Positions 35,801 through 46,576 of a stretch of 50,741 nucleotides of DNA are shown piece after piece. Source of the DNA: Desulfobacteraceae bacterium (lineage in GTDB: Bacteria > Desulfobacterota > Desulfobacteria > Desulfobacterales > Desulfobacteraceae); assembly GCA_024225635.1 (NCBI GenBank), contig JAAEMK010000144.1, positions 1 to 50,741 of the forward strand. The letters run 5' to 3'. A model generated the notes under the pieces. It worked only from the letters and a program-made list of their open reading frames with translations. It was not told the origin of the DNA and made no database searches. The first letter of the stretch is position 1. Each line of letters opens with the position of its first letter. The position numbers and the translations under genes were made by a program.

Positions 35801-38002
35801 ATGGCTGTTTTGAAAATTCGGAATCTTGGATCCGTTTTTTTTGCGATCTCACTTATTTTTAATCTGTTTGCAATACCTTGTGTCTCAGCCCATGAAAAAG
35901 ATGATACCCGGGAGATAAACCCCGAAGAAGAAGCCCATGTAAAACAGGAGGTGGAAGCAATAACGGTTACCGCACAAAAACGGGAGGAGAATATGCAGGA
36001 AGTACCATTGAGCATTTCAGTCCTGTCCGGGGTGCAAATTGAGGATGCGGGCATTCGTAAAACCGAGGATTTCATCCATCATATTCCAAATTTATACATG
36101 GGTTCCCCCGGCAGTCATAATGGCAGTTCATGGCTGAACATGCGAGGGATTTCAGGTATACCGGCTGACACCAGCACCAATCCGGCAGTAGGGTTTTATG
36201 TGGATGGAGTATACTATTCCGGCGGTTTCAGTACGGAACTTGTAGACATTGACCGGATTGAAGTCCTGCGCGGTCCCCAGGGCACCCTTTACGGCCGTAA
36301 TACCGAGGCGGGAGTGATCCATATTATCACCAAAAAACCCGGTGACCATTTTGAGGGGAAGGCCGCGGTTACCTTGGGGAATTACAACACCCAGGACTAT
36401 TCTGTTTCCGTGAGCGGCCCCATGATTCAGGACAAAGTTTATTTCAGTCTTGCGGGAAAATACTTGGTTTCAGACGGTTATATTGACAATAGATTTACAG
36501 GCAATGATAAATCCAATGATATGGACGATCAAAACATCCGGGCAGGCTTGCGCTGGACTCCCACTGATACATGGGATATCAATTTTACCACCGATTTTCT
36601 CAGATACAGGGACGGATACGACCCCTTTGGGCCATTGAATGACATCCACACTACCTCCACCGATTTTAAGGGGAATTATGATGATCAAAATGCCATGGGC
36701 CATAATTTGAAAGCGGAGTATACAGGCAGCCTTTTTTCCCTTACTTCAATTACCTCCCTGAGACAATGGGATGAAGATCTGGCCAATGATATGGATATGA
36801 GTTCCACTGATTTGACAAGATGGTATCAGGAACTGGACTTCAGCACGTTTTCCCAGGAGGTTCGTCTGGCATCCCCGGAGGAATCAGGCGCTGTCAAATG
36901 GCTTGTGGGAAGCTACTATTATAATGAAGATAAAAGTGTTGATATGATCTACGACATGCGCCAGGGGTTCCCCGCATGGGGATTGCCGCCCTATAAGATG
37001 CTCCAGGATAATGACATTGACACCAGTGGTTATGCATTTTTCGGACAGGCCACCTGCACCCTGTTTCACCGTTTGGATCTGACCGGTGGTCTCAGATATG
37101 ATCACACTGCAAAGGAACTGAAATTCAAGGAGTATTATGATCAGGATCTCTCCATGTTCGGCATGACTCCTCAAAACATAAAAACGGATGAGGAGGATTA
37201 TAACGAATGGCTGCCCAAGCTCGCCCTTGATTACAAATGGTCTCCGGATTTCATGACCTACATCAGCTATGCCAAGGGTTTTAAAGGAGGCGGTTTTAAT
37301 ATCTACAGTTCTTCGGTTGCCGGTACGGTCTATGAACCGGAGTGTTCTTCCAATTATGAGGTCGGGCTTAAATCCTCCTGGCTGGAGAATCGTCTTACCC
37401 TCAATATGGCAGCCTTTTATATTGACTGGAAAGATCAGCAGGTTTTTCAGTTTATCGGATCATCGGACATGATAATCTCCAATGCCGCCGAATCCACCAG
37501 CAAAGGCTTTGAAATTGAATTACTGGCAAGACCCGTTACCGGTCTGGAACTGACGGCGGGATTTGGTTATACGAATGTGGAATTTGATGAGTATAAAAAA
37601 GCCGAATATGATTCAGACATGACATCTCCAACCTATGGCCAGAAAACAGGAGAAAGGGACTTAAGCGGATATACCAATTCCTATGTTCCTGAATATACCT
37701 ATGATCTCGCTATACAGTACCGAAGCCTGAAAGGTTTCTTTGGTCGCCTTGAGCTTCAAGGGGTTGGAGAATACTGGTTTGACGGGGAGAATTCCAAAAA
37801 ACAGGACGGCTATGAATTAGTGAACGCCCGCATTGGTTATGAAACCGAACTTTTTGAGGTGGTTCTCTGGGGAAAGAATCTTTTTGATAAAGAATATGCC
37901 ACGCTGGGTATTGCTCCGCAGATGACCACGAGCGGCAACCAATGGACAGGGGCCGGGGGTGATCCCATGACCTTTGGCATTACCCTGAGCAAAAGATTTT
38001 AA
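35801..38002 (+). CDS. TonB-dependent outer-membrane receptor
   Basis: 733 residues with an AGGAGGGAAT ribosome-binding site and a signal peptide (hydrophobic core about 11-27). A TonB-box-like ITVTAQ segment (about 52-57) leads to the plug domain (about 60-165, VPLSISVLSG, then VDGVYYSGG and IEVLRGPQGTLYGRN). A 22-strand barrel follows, ending with an aromatic residue (LSKRF) as outer-membrane proteins do. The plug resembles siderophore receptors such as FyuA. With the PchR-like regulator upstream and feoAB downstream, ferric-siderophore uptake is the likely role. The substrate is inferred from context only. Confidence 0.92.
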   Translation: MAVLKIRNLGSVFFAISLIFNLFAIPCVSAHEKDDTREINPEEEAHVKQEVEAITVTAQKREENMQEVPLSISVLSGVQIEDAGIRKTEDFIHHIPNLYMGSPGSHNGSSWLNMRGISGIPADTSTNPAVGFYVDGVYYSGGFSTELVDIDRIEVLRGPQGTLYGRNTEAGVIHIITKKPGDHFEGKAAVTLGNYNTQDYSVSVSGPMIQDKVYFSLAGKYLVSDGYIDNRFTGNDKSNDMDDQNIRAGLRWTPTDTWDINFTTDFLRYRDGYDPFGPLNDIHTTSTDFKGNYDDQNAMGHNLKAEYTGSLFSLTSITSLRQWDEDLANDMDMSSTDLTRWYQELDFSTFSQEVRLASPEESGAVKWLVGSYYYNEDKSVDMIYDMRQGFPAWGLPPYKMLQDNDIDTSGYAFFGQATCTLFHRLDLTGGLRYDHTAKELKFKEYYDQDLSMFGMTPQNIKTDEEDYNEWLPKLALDYKWSPDFMTYISYAKGFKGGGFNIYSSSVAGTVYEPECSSNYEVGLKSSWLENRLTLNMAAFYIDWKDQQVFQFIGSSDMIISNAAESTSKGFEIELLARPVTGLELTAGFGYTNVEFDEYKKAEYDSDMTSPTYGQKTGERDLSGYTNSYVPEYTYDLAIQYRSLKGFFGRLELQGVGEYWFDGENSKKQDGYELVNARIGYETELFEVVLWGKNLFDKEYATLGIAPQMTTSGNQWTGAGGDPMTFGITLSKRF

Positions 38003-38055
38003 GAACTTTCTTTTTGATTATTTCAATATTATTTTTATAACTAATCGAGGCGACT

Positions 38056-38316
38056 ATGGATCAAACCATTACAAAAAACAGTCAAATGCTCTCCCTGGAT
38101 AAGGTTCAAACAGACACGGTTACCTGTATTGAAAATTTAACCGGAGGCCGGGAATTTATCAGCCGTGCCTCCGGCAGAGGCTTTACCCCCGGCACACGCT
38201 TAAAGGTTGTGCAAAATTTTAAGATAGGACCGCTTATTGTATATCTGCGAAATACCCAGATTGCCCTGGGCCGGGGCGAAGCAAAAAAAATCCTTGTAAA
38301 AGGGATGGAAGCATGA
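38056..38316 (+). CDS. feoA: Ferrous iron transport protein A
   Basis: 86 residues, a single SH3-like FeoA domain: LTGGREFISRASGRGFTPGT, VVQNFKIGPLIVYLRN and the final ALGRGEAKKI block. It is a small cytoplasmic partner that helps FeoB function. The stop overlaps the feoB start by four bases, showing translational coupling. It starts 53 bp after the TonB receptor, which suggests one transcript for both iron routes. Confidence 0.93.
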   Translation: MDQTITKNSQMLSLDKVQTDTVTCIENLTGGREFISRASGRGFTPGTRLKVVQNFKIGPLIVYLRNTQIALGRGEAKKILVKGMEA

Positions 38317-40385
38317 CTTCGAATCCCATATCGGTCAATAAGGACAAACAGATTACCGTGGCCCTTGCGGGACAGCCCAACACAGGAAAGTCCACTCTGT
38401 TTAACAGCCTTACCGGTTCCAATCAGCATGTGGGAAACTGGCCGGGAAAAACCATAGAGCAAAAATCAGGATATTTAACCCGTAACGATACTGTTTATAC
38501 GATAGTGGACCTGCCCGGCACCTACAGCCTCTCGGCTAATTCTCCGGAAGAGATAATAGCCCGCAATTTTATCATGGAAGGAAATTCCGATCTCATTATT
38601 GCGGTGGTTGATGCCTCACAACTGGAACGTTCACTTTACATGGCGGCTGAAGTGATGTCCCTTGGTGTTCCGGTAATTCTGGCCCTTAACATGATGGATG
38701 TCGCCGAGCATCAACATCTGCAAATTGACGTAAAACATCTTGAAGAATCCCTTGGGATTAAAGTCATCGCCATGACAGCGTCCAGGAACAGGGGGATTTC
38801 AGATCTTACCGGCGCAATTGAGGATGTGGCGGGATGGGGTGGAAGTAACAATTCCGTCAAGTTTGAATTCAACGAAGAGTCTTCCTTGTTACTGGAATCT
38901 CTGAAGTCGGGAATAAACGGTTCGGTTCCCGCACCCTACAAGGAAGAGTGGGTGGCGCTGAAGCTGATGGAAAATGACAAAGAAATCACCGGCATCATGA
39001 AAAAGCGCCTGGGCCGGGATCAATGGGAAACGATGACGAGGGATCTGGGCCTGGACGGGCAGGGACTTCTTGCCGTTGCCAACGCACGCTATAAATGGGT
39101 TGCAAAACTGCTGAATGGTTGTGTCAAACAACCCGCGCTTGATAATTCTCAAAGGACACGAACACGGTTTGACATACTGGCCACCCATCCAATATGGGGA
39201 GGGATTCTGGGCATTACCATTCTATTAATCGGATTTTGCCTGGCCGGGCTTCTTGGTTCCGTAGGCTTCTTTGCCCTTCTGCCTTTAACCGGCCATATAA
39301 CGCAGATTATTCAAACTTCATTTTTGAACACAATGCCGATATTTACAGCCATGATTTGCCAGGGGATCGTCCCCGGTATATTCATGGTTTTTGGTATGTC
39401 CTCCTTTGTTTTTGGAGTGTTGCTTTTGATAGGTTTTTTGGAGGACATTGGTTACCTGCCGCGCATGGCCTATGTTGCCGACGGTTTTATGAATCGTATC
39501 GGTCTCCATGGCAAGTCATTCATGCCGCTTTTTATGGGATTCGGCTGTAATATTGCGGCGGTAATGGGAAGCCGTGTCATTGATTCCGCAAGACAGCGTT
39601 TTATGACAATCGTCCTGGCTTCACTTATCCCCTGCTCCGGTTTAATGGTAACAATCGCTTTTATGGTCACAATCTTTTTTGGCCCTGTTGCCCCTTTGGT
39701 GGTTCTGGCAATGGCCGCCGCAATTTTATTACAATTGTTTCTTACGTCATTTCTGCTTGGCCACACGGTTTTACCCGGGAAATCAACCGGCATGATCATG
39801 GAATTGCCGCCCTATCACAGGCCCAATTGGAGGACTATCCGGAACTATGTATGGATTCATTATAAATCATACTTAAAAAAAGGCGGTTCCCTGATAATGT
39901 ATATCATCATTATTGTATGGGCACTCTCATACTTCCCCAATGGCAATATAGATGAAAGCTATCTGGCTTCTACCGGAAAAGCCCTGGAGCCTTTTGGCAG
40001 ACTCATGGGAATGGACTGGAAACTGTTAACCTGCCTCTTTGTCGCTTTTTTTTCCAAAGAGGCCGCCATTTCGTCCATGGCGGTCATTTATGGGCTGAAT
40101 ATGGCAGACGGTTCATTAATGGGTGTAATGATGGAGAATATTGCCCATGGCCATGCTATCAGCAATAATGAACTGGGCAGGTTCCTGGCAGGTTCCATCT
40201 CCAGCGCAAGCGCTATTGCGTTCATTTTTGCCATTTTATTTTCAGTACCCTGTTTTGCGACTGTTGGAGTTATTTATAGTGAAACTAAATCCTTGAAGTG
40301 GACCCTGGGCTCAGTTACATATTACACCTCGCTTTCCTTCCTGTGGGGAATTATCGCCTACAATACGGGTTTATTCTTATTTTGA
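38313..40385 (+). CDS. feoB: Ferrous iron transporter B
   Basis: 690 residues. The N-terminal G domain has G1 GQPNTGKST (20-28), G3 DLPGTYSL and G4 NMMD. A helical spacer follows, then about ten membrane helices with Feo signatures such as GFGCNIAAVMGSR and the CFVAFFSKEAA-like segment near the C-terminus. It imports Fe2+ across the inner membrane in a GTP-dependent way. It overlaps feoA by 4 bp. The 41-bp hairpin 43 bp downstream, followed by TTTTCTT, looks like its terminator. All G motifs appear intact. Confidence 0.95.
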   Translation: MTSNPISVNKDKQITVALAGQPNTGKSTLFNSLTGSNQHVGNWPGKTIEQKSGYLTRNDTVYTIVDLPGTYSLSANSPEEIIARNFIMEGNSDLIIAVVDASQLERSLYMAAEVMSLGVPVILALNMMDVAEHQHLQIDVKHLEESLGIKVIAMTASRNRGISDLTGAIEDVAGWGGSNNSVKFEFNEESSLLLESLKSGINGSVPAPYKEEWVALKLMENDKEITGIMKKRLGRDQWETMTRDLGLDGQGLLAVANARYKWVAKLLNGCVKQPALDNSQRTRTRFDILATHPIWGGILGITILLIGFCLAGLLGSVGFFALLPLTGHITQIIQTSFLNTMPIFTAMICQGIVPGIFMVFGMSSFVFGVLLLIGFLEDIGYLPRMAYVADGFMNRIGLHGKSFMPLFMGFGCNIAAVMGSRVIDSARQRFMTIVLASLIPCSGLMVTIAFMVTIFFGPVAPLVVLAMAAAILLQLFLTSFLLGHTVLPGKSTGMIMELPPYHRPNWRTIRNYVWIHYKSYLKKGGSLIMYIIIIVWALSYFPNGNIDESYLASTGKALEPFGRLMGMDWKLLTCLFVAFFSKEAAISSMAVIYGLNMADGSLMGVMMENIAHGHAISNNELGRFLAGSISSASAIAFIFAILFSVPCFATVGVIYSETKSLKWTLGSVTYYTSLSFLWGIIAYNTGLFLF

Positions 40386-40427
40386 TTTCATCTTCACCAT
40401 ATGGACCATAGAATTCGGCAAAACAGG

Positions 40428-40475
40428 CAGGGCCCTGCATACCTGTTGCGGCATGCAGGGCCCTGACATTTTCTT
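40428..40475 (+). repeat. 41-bp hairpin repeat, copy 2, probable feoB terminator
   Basis: Identical over 41 bp (40428-40468) to the repeat at 34340-34380: 13-bp GC-rich stem, 12-nt loop. Here it is followed by TTTTCTT, which makes it a good rho-independent terminator for feoB. Confidence 0.85.
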
Positions 40476-40491
40476 ATAGGAATGTTCGCAT

Positions 40492-40547
40492 TCGAATTGA
40501 AGCCCGTTTATGATAAACGGGCTTCATTCATATGCGGGGAGCTGTAA
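40492..40547 (+). repeat. Intergenic repeat, copy B
   Basis: It begins TCGAATTGA and ends TTCATATGCGGGGAGCTGTA, as copy A at 25514-25580 does with two base changes near the end. The perfect 13-bp stem GAAGCCCGTTTAT (40499-40511) and its complement (40513-40525) sit in the middle; copy A has a different stem at the same place. Confidence 0.65.
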
Positions 40548-40559
40548 TTCACACCCGGC

Positions 40560-41993
<1,434 letters not shown>

Positions 41994-42006
41994 CTTTTTT
42001 TCCTGG

Positions 42007-42477
42007 TTACTCTGTAATTAAAACAACGGTGTGGGCGGCTATTCCCTCACCCCTTCCTGCAAATCCAAGCCCTTCGGTGGTGGTTGCCTTGACATTGACA
42101 CGGTCCGGCGGGATGTTGAGCGTTCCCGCCATGGTTTTCTCCATGGCCGCCTTATGGGCCGCAAGCTTGGGACGTTCGGCAAACACGGTACAGTCGATAT
42201 TGGAAATGGCGAACCCCTTCTCCATCAGGAGTTCATTGCACCGCTCCAGCAAAACAAGGCTGGATATATTTTTAAACCGGGCATCGGAATCGGGAAAGTG
42301 CTCTCCGATGTCCCCAAGCCCCGCGGCACCGAGCAGGGCGTCACACACGGAGTGGACAAGCACATCGGCATCGGAATGTCCCAGGAGCCCCAGGTCGTAA
42401 TCTATGGTCACCCCTCCCAGGACAAGGTCTCTGTCTTTGACCAGTCTGTGTACATCATATCCTGAACCGATTCTCAA
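42007..42477 (-). CDS. ispF: 2-C-methyl-D-erythritol 2,4-cyclodiphosphate synthase
   Basis: 156 residues, normal length. The zinc site DVH lies in GSGYDVHRLV and a further metal and substrate block in LLGHSDADVLVHSVCDALLG; the C-terminal ATTTEGLGF is typical. It catalyses the cyclisation step of the MEP isoprenoid pathway. The start codon is TTG at 42477, five bases after a perfect AAGGAGGA ribosome-binding site; no ATG fits. It precedes cysS by 13 bp in the same direction, a pairing common in bacteria. Confidence 0.96.
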   Translation of the reverse strand: MRIGSGYDVHRLVKDRDLVLGGVTIDYDLGLLGHSDADVLVHSVCDALLGAAGLGDIGEHFPDSDARFKNISSLVLLERCNELLMEKGFAISNIDCTVFAERPKLAAHKAAMEKTMAGTLNIPPDRVNVKATTTEGLGFAGRGEGIAAHTVVLITE

Positions 42478-42615
42478 TGCTCCTCCTTATTTATAATGCG
42501 TTGCAACCGTTCCAATCCCCCTATATGGCGCATTTTTCCCAAAAAGTCAAAAGATCCGGGGACAGTCCCGGCTTATTGTCGTTATTTCCGCCCGGGGAGA
42601 AACTTCCCCCCCACG

Positions 42616-44292
42616 CTATCCCAGTACGGGATAGTGGTCGCCGGGCAGCCGCCGTTCAACAACCGCCTCGGCGGCATGGGCCAGGCGAAACAGGAGGGCC
42701 TCCTGCCAGGGAGCGGCCATGGCGTGGATACTCAAGGGAAGGCCGTTTGTGTCATAGCCCCCCGGAAAAGTGATGGCCGGAAATCCCGTAAGATTGCCCG
42801 GAAACACATAACGCATGGACTGAAGCTCCGTGGAAAGGGAGGACCACCCGGCCTGTTCAAACCCTTTGGGAATGGGGGGAACCGTGGCGGCCGAACCGGG
42901 TGAGACAATGAGGTCCACCGTATTGAAAATGTCGTTGAACAGGTTCATTGCCCGGGTTCTCATGCGCTGGGCATTGACATAATCCGATGCCGTCACAAGC
43001 TTTGCCAGGGCAAGGTTGATCCGGACGGCGGCCCCCATGCTCCCGCGCTTGTCCTTGTGATCCGCCATGGAAGCGGCCATCTCCGAAATGATGAGAATGA
43101 CATGGGCCACCCGCATGGCGTCAAGCTCCGGGATCTCGATGGACCGGACCCGGGCCCCGGCCTGTTCGAATTTCTCGATCATGGCATTGCAGCAGCTGTC
43201 GCACTGGGGATCACAATGGGCGTTCCACTCCTTGAACACACCGATACGCAGGCCGCTGAGGTCGGGGTTGTTCCACCCGGCCACCGTTACCGGCGGCTGG
43301 CGCAGGGAGTTGGGATCCCGGGGATCTTTTCCCGCCACGGCGGCATAGGCAAGCACCAGGTCTTCCACGGAAGCGGCAATGGGACCGATATGGGCCACAC
43401 TCCAGCAGAGGGGGGCGGCCCCGTATTCACTCACCCGGCCATAGGTGGGCTTGATCCCCACCACCCCGCAATAGCCCGAAGGCACCCGGATGCTGCCCCC
43501 GCCGTCGGCGCCCATGGCAACCGGGGCAAGGCCGGCGGCCACGGCTGCGGCGGGCCCGCTTGAGCTGCCGCCGGTGTCGTGGTCACGGTTATAGGGATTG
43601 CGGACCGCTCCGAAATGAACGTTGAGGCCGTTGGGGTTGATGCCGATCTCGTGCATGTTGGCCTTGCCGATGAGCAGCGCCCCCTGGTTCCTGAGCCGCT
43701 CCACCACAAAGGCGTCGAAAGATGCGGGCCGGTTTCCCCAGAACGCCGTGCCAACGGTTGTCGGGTAGGGAACCTGGTGGAATTCATCCTTAATGGCAAC
43801 GGGCACCCCGTCAAAGATGCCAAGGGGTTTTCCCTGCTCTATCCGTTCCCTTGCGGCCCTGGCCTGGCTAAGAAGATCCTCCTCGTCCATGGCTATGAAG
43901 ATGTTCATGTCCCGGCTTTTGCGGGCAGCGTCCATGATCCGGGTGGCAACCTGCACCGGATCGGTCCCGCCGCTGCGATAGGCGGCGGCATATTCCCTCA
44001 CCCCGGCATAGGGAAAGGCCGGGCTTTTTTCCGGAACAGCTTCGATTTCCCCAAGTAAAGCATCGGGATCAACATCATCGGCGGCGTTGTTGACACCAAA
44101 TCCCTGGATGGGTGTGTAACAGGGGTCTTCATCAAAGATCAGGCTTCTGAACCCCGGGATACCGGCATCCCGCAACAGCTTGGGGGCGATAATCCCTTGA
44201 AGCAGGGAATTTTCCATCACTGAAGCCGACAGTTTCAATCCTGCTCCCGTGAGCTGGGGAAACGACAGGGTCTTGAGATCATAAACAGACAT
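42616..44292 (-). CDS. Amidase-signature hydrolase (FAAH-like length)
   Basis: 558 residues. The Ser-cisSer-Lys triad is visible: Lys in VAIKDEF, then the Ser of the TGGSSSGPAAAVAAG loop, and the nucleophile in ADGGGSIRVPSGYCG. The ~100-residue N-terminal extension before the amidase core resembles the longer fatty-acid-amide-hydrolase-type members rather than GatA. There is no signal peptide. It hydrolyses an amide bond of unknown identity. It is not GatA: gatB and gatC are not adjacent and glnS is present. GC-rich hairpin segments lie on both sides of it. Confidence 0.88.
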   Translation of the reverse strand: MSVYDLKTLSFPQLTGAGLKLSASVMENSLLQGIIAPKLLRDAGIPGFRSLIFDEDPCYTPIQGFGVNNAADDVDPDALLGEIEAVPEKSPAFPYAGVREYAAAYRSGGTDPVQVATRIMDAARKSRDMNIFIAMDEEDLLSQARAARERIEQGKPLGIFDGVPVAIKDEFHQVPYPTTVGTAFWGNRPASFDAFVVERLRNQGALLIGKANMHEIGINPNGLNVHFGAVRNPYNRDHDTGGSSSGPAAAVAAGLAPVAMGADGGGSIRVPSGYCGVVGIKPTYGRVSEYGAAPLCWSVAHIGPIAASVEDLVLAYAAVAGKDPRDPNSLRQPPVTVAGWNNPDLSGLRIGVFKEWNAHCDPQCDSCCNAMIEKFEQAGARVRSIEIPELDAMRVAHVILIISEMAASMADHKDKRGSMGAAVRINLALAKLVTASDYVNAQRMRTRAMNLFNDIFNTVDLIVSPGSAATVPPIPKGFEQAGWSSLSTELQSMRYVFPGNLTGFPAITFPGGYDTNGLPLSIHAMAAPWQEALLFRLAHAAEAVVERRLPGDHYPVLG

Positions 44293-44609
44293 GGTTAACG
44301 TTCTCCGGGCCTAAAGAGTTGTTTGATGACGGTTTCCTGAACGATTTAATTGAAAGGCAATAGATTTATTACCTATCGTTCACCGTCTGCACTGTCAAGT
44401 AAATATCCAGGATCAGGCCCGGCTTATTAGCTTGTTGCCGTTTTTTTGACCGGGGGGGGGGCAGCCCCCGGGTGTTGTTGTATTTCGCACACGGGGAAAA
44501 GCCTTCCCCGGAAACGTCCCCTTTTGCCTTTTTTGTTGGACAACAGGTATGGGCCGTGGCATAAGGAATGGTTTCGAACAAACCATGGTGAATGACAGGG
44601 AGGAAACAA
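44293..44609. other. Divergent intergenic region with 10-G run and hairpins
   Basis: A 317-bp region between amidase and methyltransferase genes. It holds a T7 run, a ten-base G run at 44452-44461 that can fold with CAGCCCCCGG, and an imperfect CGGGGAA...TTCCCCG hairpin near 44495-44512. The CCCGGCTTATT start of this block is also found near 42566, downstream of the amidase gene. No gene was found. Confidence 0.5.
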
Positions 44610-45473
44610 TTGGAAAACAGTAAAAATATCTTTTCAACGGAGTTCTGGCTGGACCAGTGGCGCAGGATCGAAGGCCAGGACTCCTCCAACGTCCATAAGG
44701 GATTTTCCACCCCGGAATTCTGGGACCGGGCATCCGCCTCCTATGACAGGGGCAAGGACGAGGTTGCCTGCCGGAGGATCGACAAGGTAATCGACCTGTT
44801 CCAGCGGAGCGGTCTTAATCTGGAGAATATGGAGATCCTGGACATCGGGTGCGGCACCGGCCTCCTGGCAATCGCCCTTGCACGCAAGGGAGCCAGGGTC
44901 ACGGCGGTTGATTTCTCCCGGGGAATGCTCGACCGGTGCCGGGAGAACATTCCAAAGGAATTGGAAAGCCGGGTAAAACTTCTCTGCATGGACTGGCAAA
45001 ATGCTGACATTGATGCCCTTGGGTGGCGGCAGCGCTTCGACCTGACCATCGCCTTTATGTCACCGGCGGTCTCAACCCCCCATGCCCTGGAGCAGATGAC
45101 GGCCACAGCCAAAACCGCCTGCGCCATGCGGGGGTGGGGCGGCAAGCGCCACCACCCCATCCTGGATGACCTGTGGGAACTGATCATGGGAAAGCCCCTG
45201 GAAGACAAGCCCCAGAGCCTCATGGTAAAGTTCAACCTTCTTGTCGCCATGGGATTTTTCCCGGAACTCTCCTGGGATACCATCTCCTGGGACCAGACCG
45301 TCACCGTTGAGGAGGAGCTCAAAAGCCGGCTGGCCTTTTTTGAAAAGGTCTCGGACAAGCCGGAACCGGAACTCAGGCAGACCATCCTCACCTACCTCGA
45401 GTCCATTGCCGAAAACGGATCGATCTTCAAACACCAGGCCGGCACCACAGGCACCCTGTTATGGAAATTATAA
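44610..45473 (+). CDS. SAM-dependent methyltransferase (class I)
   Basis: 287 residues if the TTG at 44610 is used; it has a perfect GGGAGGA site seven bases ahead, whereas the in-frame ATG at 44592 has none. The Rossmann motif ILDIGCGTGLLAIALA and the acidic loop VTAVDFSRGM identify a class I methyltransferase; the family label (Methyltransf_11/25) is the most that sequence gives. Substrate unknown. Its stop forms the palindrome TTATAA with the stop of the convergent kinase gene, so the two genes overlap by six bases. Confidence 0.85.
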   Translation: MENSKNIFSTEFWLDQWRRIEGQDSSNVHKGFSTPEFWDRASASYDRGKDEVACRRIDKVIDLFQRSGLNLENMEILDIGCGTGLLAIALARKGARVTAVDFSRGMLDRCRENIPKELESRVKLLCMDWQNADIDALGWRQRFDLTIAFMSPAVSTPHALEQMTATAKTACAMRGWGGKRHHPILDDLWELIMGKPLEDKPQSLMVKFNLLVAMGFFPELSWDTISWDQTVTVEEELKSRLAFFEKVSDKPEPELRQTILTYLESIAENGSIFKHQAGTTGTLLWKL

Positions 45474-46445
45474 GAGCTGCCTGATCCTGTCCCACCCCTC
45501 GTCCGGAATGTGGGCGCCCATCACCTGGCACACCTCGTAACCGCAGGCGGATCCGATGGCTCCGCTTTTTTCCAGGGAGTAGCCATGGGCAACGCCGTAG
45601 AGGAATCCCGCGGCCCAGAGGTCCCCGGCCCCGGTGGTGTCGATGGCATCCCCGCCGAGCTTTGGCTCGATCCGGATCACCCGGCCGTCGGCTGCAACAT
45701 AGGAGCCCCGTTTGCCCACCTTGAGAGCGGCAAGCTCCACGTTCCCGGACAGGGCTTCGATGGCGGCGGATTCATCTTCGAAACCGGTATAGGCCTTTGC
45801 CTCATCCTCGTTGGCAATTAGGATATCAACGTATTTACCGATGATATCGTCCAGGATAGGCCTTGAGGCTTCGACCACCTCAAAGCTTGCCAGATCCAGG
45901 GCGATCTTTGCGCCGGCCGCCCTGGCGCTCTTGAGGGAGGCCATCATGAGATCGGGATTGAATAGCAAGTACCCCTCGATAACGACAATGGCGGTGTCAC
46001 TGAACAGCTCCGGCACGACCTTTGCCGGCTCCATCTCCACCGACGCTCCCAGGTAAGTAAGCATGGAGCGCTGGGCATCCGGGGTGATGACAGAGAGCAC
46101 CCGGCCCGTGGGGGTATCTGAATTCTCAAACACGGGCTCCACGTGGAAGCGCTCCAGGGCCTCCCCATACTGCTCCCCGCTGGTGTCCGTACCCCGCTTT
46201 CCGATGAAGCGGGCCTTCCCACCCAGCCTTGCCACGCCAATGATGGTGTTGCAGGCGGCCCCACCGGGAACCACAACCGGTTTCCGGGCCGTTTTTTCAA
46301 GGATCTCATCCTGGTCGTGGTGTTCGACATAGGTCATCCCCCCTTTTTCCTTGCCAATGACCTCAAGGAATTCATCGGTCTCATTTATCAAAAGGTCTAC
46401 TAGGGCTGAGCCTATTCCCGTGATTCGCGTACTATTTTCCGTCAT
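45468..46445 (-). CDS. PfkB-family sugar/nucleoside kinase, adenosine kinase-like
   Basis: 325 residues. The two PfkB signatures are visible: GGAACNTIIGVARLGG near residue 61 and DTTGAGDLWAAGFLYG with the catalytic Asp near 270. The arrangement resembles adenosine kinases of the ribokinase family. The gene is adjacent to metK-ahcY (divergent, 131 bp). AhcY releases adenosine, so phosphorylating it to AMP would pull the SAM cycle forward; that context supports the call. Other PfkB substrates cannot be excluded. Confidence 0.85.
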   Translation of the reverse strand: MTENSTRITGIGSALVDLLINETDEFLEVIGKEKGGMTYVEHHDQDEILEKTARKPVVVPGGAACNTIIGVARLGGKARFIGKRGTDTSGEQYGEALERFHVEPVFENSDTPTGRVLSVITPDAQRSMLTYLGASVEMEPAKVVPELFSDTAIVVIEGYLLFNPDLMMASLKSARAAGAKIALDLASFEVVEASRPILDDIIGKYVDILIANEDEAKAYTGFEDESAAIEALSGNVELAALKVGKRGSYVAADGRVIRIEPKLGGDAIDTTGAGDLWAAGFLYGVAHGYSLEKSGAIGSACGYEVCQVMGAHIPDEGWDRIRQLL

Positions 46446-46576
46446 TCTCTCTCCTGGTTGATTTTAAAAAACATTCAAGGAATAATAATTCCCTTTTTAT
46501 TTATTAATAGATCCAACTGTGGTATAGAAACTAACTTAATTTGGAACGATTATCAATACAATAAGGAGCGAAAGCC

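Noticed and set aside
38003-38055. Possible Fur box before feoA
   Set aside because: The gap is T-rich, but no arrangement close to the GATAATGAT-type consensus was found.
42549-42615. Possible mobile-element ends flanking the amidase gene
   Set aside because: The GC-rich hairpin segments on both sides share only short words (CCCGGCTTATT and CGGGGA/TTCCCC) and no target duplication or transposase was seen.
46446-46576. Possible SAM or SAH riboswitch before metK
   Set aside because: The leader is AT-rich and I could not build a conserved pseudoknot or junction by eye; a covariance-model search would settle it.
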